Source of the DNA: Ctenosaura bakeri
Taxonomy: Eukaryota > Chordata > Lepidosauria > Squamata > Iguanidae
Length of the DNA: 64,000 nucleotides
Direction of reading: 5' to 3'
Assembly: GCA_948474755.1 (NCBI GenBank)
Contig: CAOLHI010000643.1
Location: 186,001 to 250,000, forward strand
Shown: positions 1 to 13,070 of the stretch, piece after piece
Layout: each line of letters opens with the position of its first letter
Numbering within the stretch: position 1 is the first letter of the stretch
The notes under the pieces: model-generated
The model's input: the letters and a program-made list of their open reading frames with translations, nothing else
What the model was told of the DNA's origin: nothing
Database searches by the model: none
Translations under genes and position numbers: made by a program

Positions 1-1229
1 ACTTCAAACAAATTTCAGTGCTTCAAATTAGTGACTCTAAATTCAGTCAAGGGAGCACACTGGCTTCTTCAGATTTTCAATACCTTGTTCTTTACAATGG
101 GATGTACAGTGAATTCAAGGAATATAGCTTTTCTGAAAGTCCATTTGTAAAAGTAAGACCTTCTTGATGCTTACAGAATGAGTATGTATGCAAACACTCC
201 TGTTTCCAGTGTTATTATTAAAGTCATATACCACCATTCTGAAAGGGCAGTCCTTTATTTATACATGGATGTTACATGGAAATGAAAAATTTTACAATGT
301 AAAACACTAACAGTTCCAATATATCATCACAGAATAGTTAGCTACTGAAGTTAGTAGTTTCATCATGTAATATACTTCTTTCATTTTGTAACACTCTGGT
401 GCTTTCCCCTTATTTTTCTAATTTAAATCCATGCACTGCTAGGCAATAAAAGGCATGGGGCAGGTAAATGCTCCATTCTGTAAATTCCCTGCCCGTTATT
501 CAGGAAAAAAAAATGCAAAAGATTTTGAAAACTCTGCGTATTCAGGATGACTGCTAAGTTCTTGTGTGTTTGATTGCACTTTACTTCCTGTTAGTCATCT
601 GCAAAGCTGTAAAAATTCTGAATATACTTGTTAAAAATAATGAAATGTTTGAATGTCCACAAGTGGGAAAACCATTGGGAGTATTAACTTATTTACTTGT
701 TTGTCAATTTACCTTTCCTCCAGTGCAAGATCAAGGAAGCTTACAATGTACATTTTTAAAAAAAAGATGAAAAAGTAAATACCTTAAAACAACAATAAAA
801 ACAAATAAGCTATAATGTTAAAAACAAGTAGTGAATTAAAATAATATTAAAAATATTTTTAAAAAAATTACAAAAAGAGATTTTCAGAATAGAATGTCTG
901 ATTGCCTAAATGTACTCGTGGCTACCATTGAACTTTGTACAAGCTATGAACACAGGTTTCAGTGAGCATAGGCTGAATCTTGATTCCCTGATACGCCTTT
1001 TATCTCACCAGGAATATCTTTGACTTCTTGCCTGTATTAAGCTTAATTTTTTTTCATCCTCATCCAGACACTGATTTAGCACTGAAATAGCTTCTCTATA
1101 ATTAGAAGGAAATGAGTAATAGATCTGGTTGTTGTTGGCATATTGGTGGCATTGTACCACAAAATGCTGAGTAGTCTTTCCCAGCTGTTACATATGTATG
1201 TTAAATAGCATGTGAAACAGAAAAGAAAC
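1..1229. other. Intronic DNA, nothing recognised
   Basis: AT-rich sequence with A-runs near 750-880. No repeat family or coding pattern that I can name. Confidence 0.5.
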
Positions 1230-2400
1230 CTAAAGGTCTCCACAAACCAGTGATCAGATTATTGAACCAGAGTATCCAAGTCTCACCATCTGAGCTCATC
1301 CATTCTATGAACACTGGAGCCACTGTTAAACATTATTGCAAGGCATCCACATGGATATTATGGTTAGTGGTGTTAAAAGCTATTAATAGGTCTGCAGAAC
1401 TAACAAAGACACATTCTCAGCCCAGGTCATGGTTGTGGTGGTCTGTGAAGACAACTACAGCTGTCTCTATCCCATAAGCAGCTATTTTGAAATGTATCTT
1501 GATAATCCAGTTCATCTGGGATCCCCTGGAACTCAGAGCCACTGTACACTCACTCACAAATAGAATATTAAAGATCCAAGGACTGCTGGTGATTATCCAG
1601 AACAATAGAGCCTCTTTTAGGCAGGCTGGAAATTTGCCTTGTTCTAGCATGCACTCAGTCCTTAGGAGAAAAACAAATATCCCACATGCATGTAGTGACT
1701 CTCACAATGAATCCTATCCATACCTTCAGGCTATACAGACTGAATTGTATCTAGAAAAATACTACTTATACAAGCAAGGATCAAAGTTATATCTATTGGG
1801 CCTGTGCCAACTATAGGATCCAAGTCAGAGGAAATCCAAGTGATTTTCCATATGTGTATTTTTTTTAAAAAAACTTTTTTTCCATAATGTGCTCTTGATT
1901 GGTCTGCATTCTTGTATTGTATACCAGAGAATGACTCATCAATGGTTACTCAAGACACTTCTACTGGACAGCTGCATGCAGACATACAGGTTTCAGAGAA
2001 GAATGATTTTGCTACTTTCACCACCACAGAGTAGGCTTTCCACAGGGTTCTAGCACACATTTGGTCATACCTTTTCAAGTTCTCCTCTGTGGACAATCTA
2101 GCTGTTCTCCCACTTATTTTTGCCCAGTAAATCAGAGAACCAGCTTGGTTAGAGGAAATTTTCAGGTGTTCACCACCCTGGTTGTTTTCCTATTCCATAG
2201 ATCAGTCATGGCCAGGGCAACAGGAAACTCACAAAAGCCATCAAGAAACCATTCATATCTCTCAGTCTGCTTGTGTCAGGCCATATTAATTGACCTGCAG
2301 AAGCCTCAAGTGAATCTAAAAGTCACCAGGTAATGTGATAATGTCAGTGATAATGAAACTGCAAAAAGTTCCTGTAAATCCAGATCACTGTCATCCTGCC
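1230..2400 (-). repeat. L2-like LINE fragment, reverse transcriptase part, heavily decayed
   Basis: Read on the minus strand, 1240-1700 gives a broken reverse-transcriptase N-terminal pattern. A segment like FPACLKEALL is followed further on by an ETAVVV stretch where the lizard L2-like family has a PSALKEAVV ... GTETALVALVDDL pattern. The same family is represented more fully on the + strand at 11.7-14.3 kb, which supports the assignment. 1700-2400 resembles the upstream part more weakly and its limit is approximate. Many stops and indels make it a dead copy. Confidence 0.55.
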
Positions 2401-2928
2401 AACCATTGAAAAATAAATCTGTTCTCAGTGTTCAATTGATTTGCAACCTGGTGAACATTTTCAGCCCAGAGACTGAAACAAATGCAGTGGGTACTTTTTT
2501 TTTAAATATAATGTGGAAGAACTGAACTTGTGTAGCGTATTTAACAATTTTAGTAGCAAAAAATAATTTTAACAAGCTCCGCCAATTATTTGTTTCAAAG
2601 AAGTTTTCAAGGTTCCAGAATGGAAAGAGTTAAGAAAAACAGAAGGAGCTTTTGTTAGTTTCTTCTATTTGACAATCATGGATTGCTTGTGTAGGCAAAA
2701 CCATTCAACTAAATCTTTGATTCCTTGCCTACTTTTAAAGGCAATGTGCTGAATTCTTGCAAATATACAGCTCTAAGGAATGCTGACTGCAGGGGTTCTT
2801 AAAGTTTGATATGTTTAGTATCTATGGTTTAAAAAGTTGCAGTATGTGAAGTGTTGTGTATTTAATCATTGCAAAAGAGAGAGAAAAATTCAGAGATGAA
2901 GATTAAATTTCTGCATCAAAAAAAGATG
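2401..2928. other. Intronic DNA, nothing recognised
   Basis: Unique-looking AT-rich sequence between an L2-like fragment and a SINE; no feature seen. Confidence 0.5.
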
Positions 2929-3186
2929 AGAGCCAGCGTGGTGTAGTAGTTTGAGCATGGCACTATGATTGGAAACCAGGATTTGAATCCCCATTTGGCC
3001 ATGGAAACACACTCTGTGACCTTGGGCAAATCACACTCTTTCAGCCTTGGAGGAAGCAAAAGCAAACCCCCTCTGAACAATTCTTGAAAGGAAAACTCAA
3101 TAGGTTTGCCTTAGGGTCTCTACAACTTGGAAATTATAGAAATAAATTATAGAAATAAAATTATAGAAATAAAATTATAGAAATTT
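2929..3186 (+). repeat. Sauria-type tRNA-derived SINE
   Basis: It begins with the family head GAGCCAGCGTGGTGTAGTAG, a diverged pol III A-box region, and has a B-box-like stretch near GGATTTGAATCC. The body matches the lizard Sauria SINE consensus I know (CTTGGGCAAATCACACTCT, then AACCCCCTCTGAACAA). The usual BovB-like end is lost, and the tail is replaced by a short tandem array of AAATTATAGAAAT-type units (about 3130-3186). tRNA-derived SINEs are transcribed by RNA polymerase III and copied by a partner LINE. Confidence 0.85.
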
Positions 3187-3654
3187 AGTTGGATATATGA
3201 TTAATACTGAACTTCAATAGAATATTCTTAGCTTTCAAGATATACAACAATGGCAAACTAAAAATATCAAAATATTCAAGAAAATAGATTGAAAGGGGAA
3301 TGGTATGTCTCTCTGTGTATTTACCTACATGCACATACACTCCTGTGTTTCTTTCTACAAACATTCTATTTCTAGCCTTAGCCACTTACTGTTATTACAA
3401 CTTACCTTTTAAAATATACATCAGCTTATAATGCACTTTAATGTGTACCTCTCCATTATTTCCATGTTTCCAAGTGTTCTGAAGTGAGAACATTCTTACA
3501 TATATATTCCCAATGAGATAGAATCATAGTCCAGGTAACCCTTGGAACAGATTTTGGATTCAAGTAAATCCCGGATCAAATCAGGCTGTTTCAGACAGAC
3601 TCAGGGGGTATCTTCATCTCACCAGAAGTAGACTGAACATGAATCTGTCCATTT

Positions 3655-4986
3655 CTGAAGATGAGTTAGTAATTCACGGAGATAATGATGAAACACCGAG
3701 ATATTGTCAGAAGATTACAGTAAACTCCCAGCTCTGATGGCATCAGTAAGCTACTGGGGTACAGCAGAGGACAACTATGAGTAGTGCTATGGTTCATGAT
3801 GCAACTGAACTCAAGCTGAAAGGATATTTAGCTGTTGTGTTCAGAAGTGAAAGGGAAGTCAGAAAGTGCACAACAAATATAGGAGCATGGAACGTGGGCA
3901 GCATGAATCAGGGGGCAGCTAGACATAGTAAAATGAGAAATAGAACATACAAACATAGCAACACTTGGGGTGATTGAACTGAAGTGGACGAATGGGAGAT
4001 TTTGAGCCAGATAATCATATGGTGTTTTACTCAAGAAATGCAAGACATTAATAATGAGGAGACTTGTAGTAAAAGCAGTCAAAGGATATAATGCAAAGTA
4101 TGACTGAATAATATAAATAAGACTTTGCAGAAAAACCATCAACATAACCATAACCCAAGTTTATGCTCTAACTACAAAAGCAGAAGAAGAAACTGAAAAA
4201 ATTCTGTACTGGAGTCCAGGAAGAAATTATCATGCACCCAAACAGGACTTCTTCTTAATCACAGGAGATTGGAATGCAAAAGAAGGAAATGGAACAGAAA
4301 CAAAGATATTGGGCCTAGGATCCAGATATGAAGCAGGACAGTGACTAATTGAATTTTGTCAGCCAGCAGTCTGTTCATCACAAACACTTTGTTCAAGCAG
4401 CTCAAGAGGTGACTGTATACTTGGATGTCACTTAACGGCCAGTAGAGGAATCAAATAAGCTACATAACTGGAAACAGAAGGTGAAGAAGCTCCATTGTCT
4501 CTGAAAAACAAAACAAAAACAAAAGATCAGGAGCAGATTGAGGCACAATTCATGAACCACTAATATCAAACATGACAAGAGTACTAAAAAATAAATACTA
4601 AAGAAAAATACTGAATAAGCCATCATGCCAAAATACAATCAGAAGAACATTGCTGTAGAATTTAAAGATAATGTAAAAAAACAAAAAAACAAAAAACAGA
4701 TTTACAAGTAGGCCTAATTGACCAGCCTCTGGGCTGAAGTCAGAGACATTGTCAAGAAGGAATGCAAAAAGATACTATCAGCAGCCAAAAAGAAAGAGAA
4801 GCTTCGACAGATGACAGATGCAATTCTTCAAGCTGTTAAGGACAGATTAGGAGCAAAAGTAAAAGAAGACAGAAATAGAGTCAGAACCCAGAATGCAGCT
4901 AATCAATGAATTGTGCATTAAGACAAAGAGAACTACTATGATAATCAATGCAGAGAAATAGAAGATGATCCCCTCCCAAAAAAAAA

Positions 4987-5021
<35 letters not shown>

Positions 5022-6745
5022 GGAAAACCAAGAGACCTCTTCCACAAGAGCTGAGAAATCAAAGGGCAGTTTAAACCAAGAGTGGGGGTGTTCTATACCC
5101 AGTAGTAGAACACATTACCTGACTGAGTAGAAATAAAGACAATAGAAACACTACACTTAAGAACTGTATAAAAGAATTGAAAGGATGACAGATTCATCCA
5201 AGAGAGAACCTCTTAAAGAGGAACTTAAATTTTTTGAAAGTGAAATGGAAGCTGCACTGAGAGCACTTGATGAAATAAATCACCAGAAATAGATGATATG
5301 CCAATAGAGCTGCTTCAAGATATAAATACAGAATCTATTCTGGTTCTTTTTTCTTTTTACAAAAGTTGAAAATGACATCTTCATTGACAACATAACATAA
5401 AGGTAAATAAATTAAAAGCATAGCAATAAAAAACATAACCAGCAACTAACTTTTAGACAAGTTTACAACAAACCATCTGGTTCTAACTGAAATCTGTCAA
5501 CAAATATGGAAAGCAAAATAATGGCCTCCACATTGGAAAAATGCAATATATATTCCAGTCCCTAAGAAAGGATTGCAGTAAGCAGAAGACCATTGCATTA
5601 ATTTTTTATGCAAGTAAAGTGATGCTCAAGATCCTAAAGCAAAGACTTCTACCATATATGAAGGGAGAAATGCCACATGTCCAAGATGGGTTCAAGAAAG
5701 GAAGAAATACTAGGAATCACTTTGCAAACATACCTTGGTTAATGTACCACACCAAAGAATTTCAGAAGAAAATTGGCCTGCACTTTATGGATTATTGCAA
5801 AACCTTAGATTGTGCAGGTCATGAAAAACTGTGGATTGCTCTTAAAGAAATGGGTGCACCACAACATTTGATTGTCCTATTGTGTAAGCTGTACTCAGGG
5901 CAAGAGGCCTAACAATATGACAGAATGCAGAGAAATGGAATTGTTTCCAGTTAGCAGAGGATGTTTTATTTGTATGCTGATAACACATTCTGTATGATAA
6001 CATACATTCTGCATTAAACTTGGAGAAAGGACACATGAAAATTGAACAAAGGAACATCAACAATTTGAGACAGGCAGATGATACCCTACTTTTAGCAGAA
6101 AATAGCAATGACTTGGATTGACTGTTGAAGAAAATCTAGGCAGAAAGTGCAAAGGCAAGTTTATAGTTGAACATTATGAAAACAAAAATAATGACCACAA
6201 CTGATTTTAATAACTTTAAAATAGACATTTAAATATTTCAAGATTTTCCATAGTTTGTCCCAGTTACTAATGAGAATGGAGACTGCAATCAAGAAAACAG
6301 ATGAAGACTAGGACTTGGATGAACAGCTATGACTGGACTAGACAAGATCCTGAAGTGAAAAAATATATATTGTTAAATACTAATGTTATGATGGCCCATG
6401 TCATCATAATTCCATAGATTGCTAAAAAGACCAGTATATGGGTCCTAGAGCAAATGAAGCCTGAATTCTCCCTAGAAGCCAAGATGATTGCACTGTTGTA
6501 TGTTGGGCATATTGTAAGAAGTCATCATTCTCTAAAAATAAGACAATAATGCTTGCAAGGTGGAAGACAGTAAGAAAAGAAGACTGCATGACAAATAGAT
6601 AGACTCAATCAAGGTAGGTGTGACACTGAATCTGCCAGACTTGAGCGTGGCTGTTGATGATAAGGTGACTTTAATACTCTTTCATAGTATTAACATACAG
6701 TAAGTCAAAAATGACTTGACAGCAGCTAACAACAACAAAGACAAA
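3655..6745 (+). repeat. BovB (RTE-clade) LINE, nearly full length, inactive
   Basis: A long decayed copy. The 5' part (from about 3655) leads into an apurinic endonuclease domain with IGAWNVGSMNQG near 3876 and TGDWNAKEG near 4261. A linker follows, with SLWAEVRDIVKKECKK at about 4724. Reverse transcriptase follows, with the open stretch 5541-5912 containing KVMLKILKQRLLPYMKGE. The catalytic YADD box is seen as QADD near 6069-6080, a loss of the conserved Tyr. The 3' domain (LEQMKPEFSLEAKMIALLY-like) is at about 6450 and the end is ATGACTTGACAGCAGCTAAC followed by AAC repeats. Many stops and frameshifts make it non-functional. BovB is widespread in squamates and is thought to mobilise SINEs sharing its 3' end. 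Confidence 0.88.
4978..5020 (+). repeat. (GAAA)n microsatellite inside the BovB copy
   Basis: An A-run followed by about nine GAAA units interrupting the decayed BovB coding region; probably grown from an A-rich stretch of the element. Confidence 0.95.
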
Positions 6746-9404
6746 AAGACATAGGCAGACTAACTGCAAAAATTGTTACATATCTCCTTAAGATTAACTT
6801 ATAAGGAAAACACCAGAATGGGAAATAGAAATATCGTACCGCTTTACCACTCTTCCCGATAGGGTTTCCTGACTGCTAGGTGGATGTAATTCTTAGCGAA
6901 TTACATTCTTGAAGGAACCAACAAATAATTTTAGCAACCTTCTTCCCATTAAATGAAGGTCTTTAAAAACTGCACCATTTTCAAAGACCATTTACAGGGC
7001 TTATTCTGCAAAAAAAAAAAAAAAGTGTCTGTTTTTCTCCACAGGAAACATCAAACAAAAATATTTCTACACAGAAGTGCCTGTTTCACATGCATTTTTT
7101 TTCTGTTTTCTGCACAAAAATGTGCAAATTTCATACAGAATAAGTCACAAAATGTCAAAATTCCGAATAGTCCAGGGTTCTCTTTGTTAAGATTTCTTGT
7201 TTTTGTTAAGATTTAAGCAAAACATGAAAAATAATTTTGACAACTTTTAGAAATATCTTTACATACTCATTCCAATCCTACTGTTGAAAATCACATTTCT
7301 GTAATGGGAAATTACTAATAATGGGTGTAATTTTTTGACTGGTAACTGTGGTTTCAACTCACAGTGAATGTTTTTACCAATAATCTCTAATTTCAGTTAT
7401 TGCATGCATGAGTAATAGTGCAATAATGTGTTGTGCATGTAATTTAATGTTCAGTGTTCTTTCCCAGTCTTGTCTCCCAAAAATAGCCATACTAATACTG
7501 TGATTATGTTTGCAGGATCTGTTTTACTTTCTGTTATTTTAGTAGAAGGTTAAAAAAAAATCCCTAATGTGCCCCCTGAAAACACGTGAGCTAGAAATAC
7601 TGCTCTTGTCCGCAACCCCTTCAACACAGGCCTGTAAAACCTGACAGGTTCGATTCTCTCACAAGGGGTGGTATCCCTACAAATTTCATCAAATTCTGCC
7701 AATAAATCAAAGTTAACCAGCAATTCCCTTTCAAAAACAGCAAAAGAGCTTAAAAGAATATAGCACAAATGTTTCTGCATTTATCTGTCTGAAATGTGGC
7801 AGACATGATCATACGTTCTACACCTCCAAATTCTCCATTCTGACAAAAAGTAGAAAAAATGTGTCTGTTCAGTTTGTAATGATAATGTGAGGCAAGAAGA
7901 TTTGGGTTTCTGAACTGAGTCACCTCCAAAACAGTCCACCATGAATGGTACTATTTTCTGAATCGCCAAATTGGCATTCAACTGAATCTCATGCACCCGT
8001 ATATCTGCTACATATTTCCAAAAGGGAAGCACAGACATTTTTAGCATTTCTACAAGAAAGCAATTTCTGGCTGCGGATTCCACATAACTGATAAAGAAGC
8101 AAAAGACGTGAAATATAAGTGACTCTAAAAGACCTGTAGTAGAATGCAGTGGGATGGCTATACTTTTTGAATGTTGTAATTCTGAGTTTATTTCTAGACT
8201 AAGGGTAGGTTTATCATGTCAGATTTACAAAATAACCCTGAATGTTATTTGTTTGTGAAAGTTTAAGGACCCAGTATAGATGATCCTGATATATTCATAT
8301 GTTAATTAATCAAATACCACAGTAGAATGCATCCATTTTTATGGGGAAAACGTGAATGAAATTCCGGTTATATCACTAGGGATATTCAGTCTCATAGTCT
8401 GAAATCCCAGGAAAAGAAAGCACTACATTACAGAATTTCCAATAAGATCCAGAGCTGAGAGTCAACTTGCGTGTATCAGTCTAACAGGTAGGAATGGTGC
8501 TTGTTTGTTTCAGATGCAGAATTGTTCTTACCTTCACTATCTCCTAATTAGTTCTTCATTTCTGGAGTCAGCTAGAAAGTAAAAAGTAGGACCTTGAACT
8601 ATTGCAAATATTGCCTTAGGAATTCTAACTTCTCTCTACCTCTCCCACACAACTAAAGTTGTTTAGTGGCATCCAAACATAGCACTTCGTGCTAACTGCT
8701 GAAGAATGTTTATGCAAGAGATATTAACTTTACTGCAGTATAGTGTGGGGAAGATCCTATATTACTGTCATTACTGAATGTGTATTATGATATGCAAGAT
8801 AGCTAGTGTAGGGGAAGGATAGACTTTAGCTAGAGCACTACAAAGTAGCAAAAGCCAGTTATTGATTGGAATATTGTATCTATTTGCAGCATGTATGTGT
8901 ATTTGAAAATATCAAATGGTTAATTACTTTATTGCTTCGTTACTGTTTCGGAGGGGGGAATTAGAGAGGGAGAAAATGAAAGCCCCAAAAGGTGGTGTGG
9001 GAACTGAACATGCTCACAGATAAGTGACAGGAAATATGTTCTTGCTTCAAGAACTGGAGTCTGGGAATTGGCTAACTTTGTGGAGTGATTATGATTGTCT
9101 TCAATCACAGCTTTATGCACCTAAATTTGTATGGGAAGGTATAAAACCTATGAATGCCATGTATTCTTCAGTCTCAGCAACTTTGAAAGCAGTTGCTGTG
9201 TTGTTTGCTGATCACAAATAAACAGTGCTGTTGACCTCAAAGTGGAGTTTGTACACTGCAAGTTATCCAGGGCATGACAATTACACATGGAAATAATATG
9301 TTGAAGTATTTGATAATGGTTGAGGATGATGTTAGCCTGATAAGAAAAGCTCTGGACTAATGAGAATCTTCACAATTTAGGACATATTTTATGTGATATT
9401 CTCA
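6746..9404. other. Intronic DNA with one TTCTGCACA-rich patch
   Basis: AT-rich intronic sequence. At about 6985-7150 there is a patch of loosely repeated TTTCTGCACA/TGTGCAGAAA words resembling the larger array at 9.4-9.7 kb. The two minus-strand open frames at 7550-8083 (76 and 100 codons) show no family resemblance and are probably chance. Confidence 0.5.
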
Positions 9405-9715
9405 ATTGTTCTTTTGTGCAGAAATCAGCATTTTCTGTGCAGGAATTTTATTTCTGCAGAAAATATCCATGTCCAAATGTTGCATAAAAATAGAATTTTC
9501 TGTCCAAGAATACTGTTTTTTTTTCCCCTACAAAAAATGCTGTTCCTGTTTGGAAAATGCTTAGTTGGGGATTGCTCTTTGCAAAATTCACATGTGGTTG
9601 CTGTTCATAGAAATCACGATTTCTGTGTATGCATATATTTTTGTGGTGGCATTATTTTCCATGTAGAAAATGCTGTTTCCTGTGCAGAAAATGCTGTTTT
9701 ATATGCAAAATAGCC
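9405..9715. repeat. Degenerate short-period repeat of TTTCTGTGCAGAAAA words
   Basis: About 310 bases built from diverged copies of a quasi-palindromic word like TTTCTGTGCAGAAAAT, spaced irregularly at 20-40 bases. The clearest pair is two adjacent copies at about 9660-9700. An open frame runs through it only because the period lacks stops. Similar patches occur at 6985-7150 and 40735-40865, so it is probably an old interspersed or tandem family rather than a gene. Confidence 0.6.
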
Positions 9716-10559
9716 CTATGTGTGAACTTTGAACAAAAGAAATTTCAAACTGCTATGCAGAAGAAAATTGCTAACTTTTTTTTTTAGCAATGTTGCTTCT
9801 TTGAGGAAAAAAAAATTGATGAAGAATTACTTCTGTATCATACCACTAATATTTCTGCAGCCCTTCTCTAACTGCCCCAATAATCCTTCTTTTATGGCCA
9901 TGCAGTGTCTAGTTAGTGAAGGGGTCCTAAATGTGATAAATATAATAGATCATTGACCATAGACTATATTCCCATATCCAGACACATAACAATTATATTA
10001 CCTGCTGAGGTCCATTAAGATCCTCTGGAGGTTTGTTTTTTTCATAAATAATAAAGACTTTGTGTCATATAAAAATAAAGACAGTAGCAAACAGGTAACC
10101 AAACTGGAAAATGTGATGCATTCCGACAAACGGTGTTTATTATGAACTACTTTGGACACAGCCTGTTGTGGGAAGGCAGCATATTATCTTATCCTCTTTA
10201 TGCTTATTTCATACAAAGCCCAAGAAACCTCAAAAGATGTTTGAAAGATAAGGTGAATAAATGTACACAGGGCTAAGGTGTTACTTCTTTCTATGTTCCC
10301 TTACATACTATATTTTCAAATTTGTTTGGAAAGTACATAGTCCATGGTGAGAACATAAAAGAGAGTACAGTTGGGTCCCTAAAGGATATGTTATTGTATT
10401 GCTGTGGGAACACTATGCTTTAAACCTAATATGAATTCTATTTGCAGAGTTCCTGGGCTTCAAAACCCTCAAAAACTATTTACAGATCTATCAACCATAA
10501 CAATAAAACCAAATAATCATTCCAAGTTGGATTGCCTTCAAGAATTTTAGCCCCAATGT
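9716..10559. other. Intronic DNA, nothing recognised
   Basis: No repeat family or coding signal identified. Confidence 0.5.
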
Positions 10560-10960
10560 CAGCTACAATGTTTACAATTTTAGCAATGTTAACGGTATCT
10601 GCAGGACTGGTTTCCATTTAAACATTATTTCAAAAATCTATCAAGAAGTCTGTGTAAAACAGAGTCACTCTTCTGTCCTTTGCATCCTTATAAATACTAC
10701 AGTACAGAAACATGTGTACTATGGTCTCCTAAATCACATGGACAAAAACTCTGTTCATAGAGTACAGCATAATAATCTCCATCATCACAGAGGGCATGAC
10801 TTTGCCACTAAAAAAATTCTCTCTGATACTTTATAGCTACAAGGAGTTTTATCTTGAATACACAGAATTCTAAAGCTACAGGATGACAAGATTAACTGGC
10901 ATATTTTGTCAACATCCAACACCCTTTACTGGATCAAAGATTTCATAATCAAGCTGTCCT
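10560..10960 (-). repeat. Possible remnant of a non-LTR retrotransposon 3' coding end
   Basis: On the minus strand around 10650-10740 a frame reads IVHMFLYCSIYKDAKDRRV. This resembles the H-x-L-x-x-C-x-x-Y segment downstream of the reverse transcriptase in several LINE families, and a TVNIAKIVN-like piece follows in another frame. Only this segment is convincing; limits and clade are uncertain. It could also be chance resemblance. Confidence 0.3.
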
Positions 10961-11741
10961 ACCAATGCAATTTGTGTCAGAACATTTTCCCATAGAGAGA
11001 CACATGGGTCAGGTTCACACTCTCATTGTGAGAAAGCTTTTCCCCTCCCCATAATAGAGGCATAGGATTTCAATTCTTGTAAGGCTTATTAGTGAGCAGA
11101 ACTAACTTCCAAATTAAGGGCAGACCACAAACAGATTTAGAATTGCTCAGTACAGATCTCAGCAATTAAGACTAGAATGTTTAAAAAGAGGTACGAGTCA
11201 GTGAATCACACTGCTGCTCTGTAAAACCACTGAAACGTTAGTTTGACTTTTAATATTTTGACAGTAAGGGAGGAAAACCTATTCCATGCCACATTTAAAA
11301 CCAAGACCATTTTTAAGCTCTGTTTCACGTTGGCAATTGGAAAACACTACCTAGTGAAGGCTCTATTAAAATAAATACTAAAATAAAATAAAATAAAATA
11401 AATCTCAAATGCTTATAGGAGTTCTTTTTTTAAAAAAAAAATCCAAAATCTCATCTACAAGACTAGTTCATGATATCATTTCAGCTTCATTATGGCAAGT
11501 TAAATATGGGCATTTAACTTAAATGTCAGTGTCAATCTAACACAAGCTTAAGTTAAGTTTTGTAAAACTCTTCATTATGAGTATAATTTAGATTTGTTTT
11601 ATATTATGAAGGATTAACTACACACATTAATCTTTTCCTAACTGTCCTAGGGAGTGTAGTGCTCCTAAGCATCCCCTCCTACAAAGTGGAGTCAAATCAA
11701 TTTTCCTAGTTTACTGGAGAGCTGATGATGATGAAATGAAT
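10961..11741. other. Intronic DNA with an (AAAAT)n tract
   Basis: AT-rich sequence. An (AAAAT)n microsatellite of about five units lies at 11379-11402. Nothing else recognised. Confidence 0.55.
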
Positions 11742-12608
11742 GAGGCGGAGACTAGAGCAATGTTGACGTAAGACTTGGAGCGAGTCTGATCGAACATGGG
11801 CTAAGTCTTATTGGAAGGCCTCTACCATGGCAATCGTGGCAGCAAAGAGATCATACTTCTCTACCACCATTGTGTTCTGCACAGTGCAGTCCAGTGGAGC
11901 TGTTTTGAGTGGTCAGGGGCCTTTTACATTCTGTAAAAGAAGGAAATGATGGCCACTTTACAGCCCGCTGTGATAAATTTGCAAGACACTTTGCAGACAA
12001 AATTGCTCAGATTTGTTCTGACTTGGGTACTGTAGTTGAGACAAGTCCAGTAGATGTAATCTTGGCACCTGCTTGTCCTGTATTAGTGGATTTATTTCAC
12101 TTTATGCAGCCTGAGGATGTGGACAGGATCTTTGGAAAGGTGAGAGCCACCACATGTATACTGGATCCTTAGCCCTCTGGCTTCCGAAAACAGCCAGAGG
12201 GGGACTGGCCAACTGGATAAGGGGAGTGGCATTTTGAATAATTATTGACCAGTCTCCAGTATTCCTTTCTTAGGCAAGGTTCTGAAGTGTGTGGTGGCCT
12301 CCCAGCTCCAAGGATTCCTGGATGAAACGGATTATCTAGATGTGTTTCAATCTGGCTTCAGGTCTGGTTATGGGACGGAGACAGCTTTGTTGCCTTGGTG
12401 GATGACCTACCCCGGGAACTAGACAGGGGGAATGTGTCCCTGCTGGTTCTGCTGGACCTCTCAGCGGCTTTCGATACCAACAACCATGGTATCCTTCTGG
12501 GCCGACTCTCTGGGATGGGACTTAGGACACTGTTATGCAGTGGTTCCAGCCATTCCTAGAGAGGAGAACTCAGAAGGTGGTGCTGGGGGACTCCTGTTTG
12601 ACTCCCTG

Positions 12609-12765
12609 GGAAAATACCCAGCTGTGCTGCGGAAGGAAGAGACGGAGCCTTCATGCTGCCTACCAGCCAGCAGGTACCTCCTGCAGAACTGAAACAGCGG
12701 GGGATGCGAGAGCCTCTCGCAAGAGGCTGCTCGAGTGATCCCCATGCCACTGCACCAGAAAGAGG
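12609..12765 (+). repeat. Fragment of a GGCC-ended MITE replacing part of the L2-like LINE
   Basis: The words CCCAGCTGTGCTGCGGAAGG here resemble internal words of the MITEs at 33958-34385 and 48784-49154 (CAGCTGCATTGCAGAAGGA-type). The right edge, CACCAGAAAGAGG, resembles their 3' ends. The left end is missing. It sits where the L2-like catalytic core should be, so a deletion accompanied or followed the insertion. Confidence 0.5.
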
Positions 12766-13070
12766 TAAAATGGACTGGATTAAGGCAAACAAATTGAAGC
12801 TTAATCCAGACAAGGCAGAGGTGCTGCTGATCAGTTGAAAGGCAGATCAGGGAATAGAGATTTTGCCTGTGCTGGATGGAGTTACACTCCCCCTGAAGTC
12901 TCAGGCTCGCAGCTTGGGTGTTCTCCTGGATTCAACTCTGAGCCTGGATGCCCAGATTTCAGCAGTGACCAGGAGTGCATTTGCAGAGTTAAAACTTGTA
13001 CACCAGCTGTGCCCGTTCCATGAGAAATTAGATCTGGCTTCAGTGACACACACCTTGATTACATCTCATT

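Noticed and set aside
5541..5912. 123-codon frame as an independent gene
   Set aside because: It is the reverse-transcriptase segment of the decayed BovB element.
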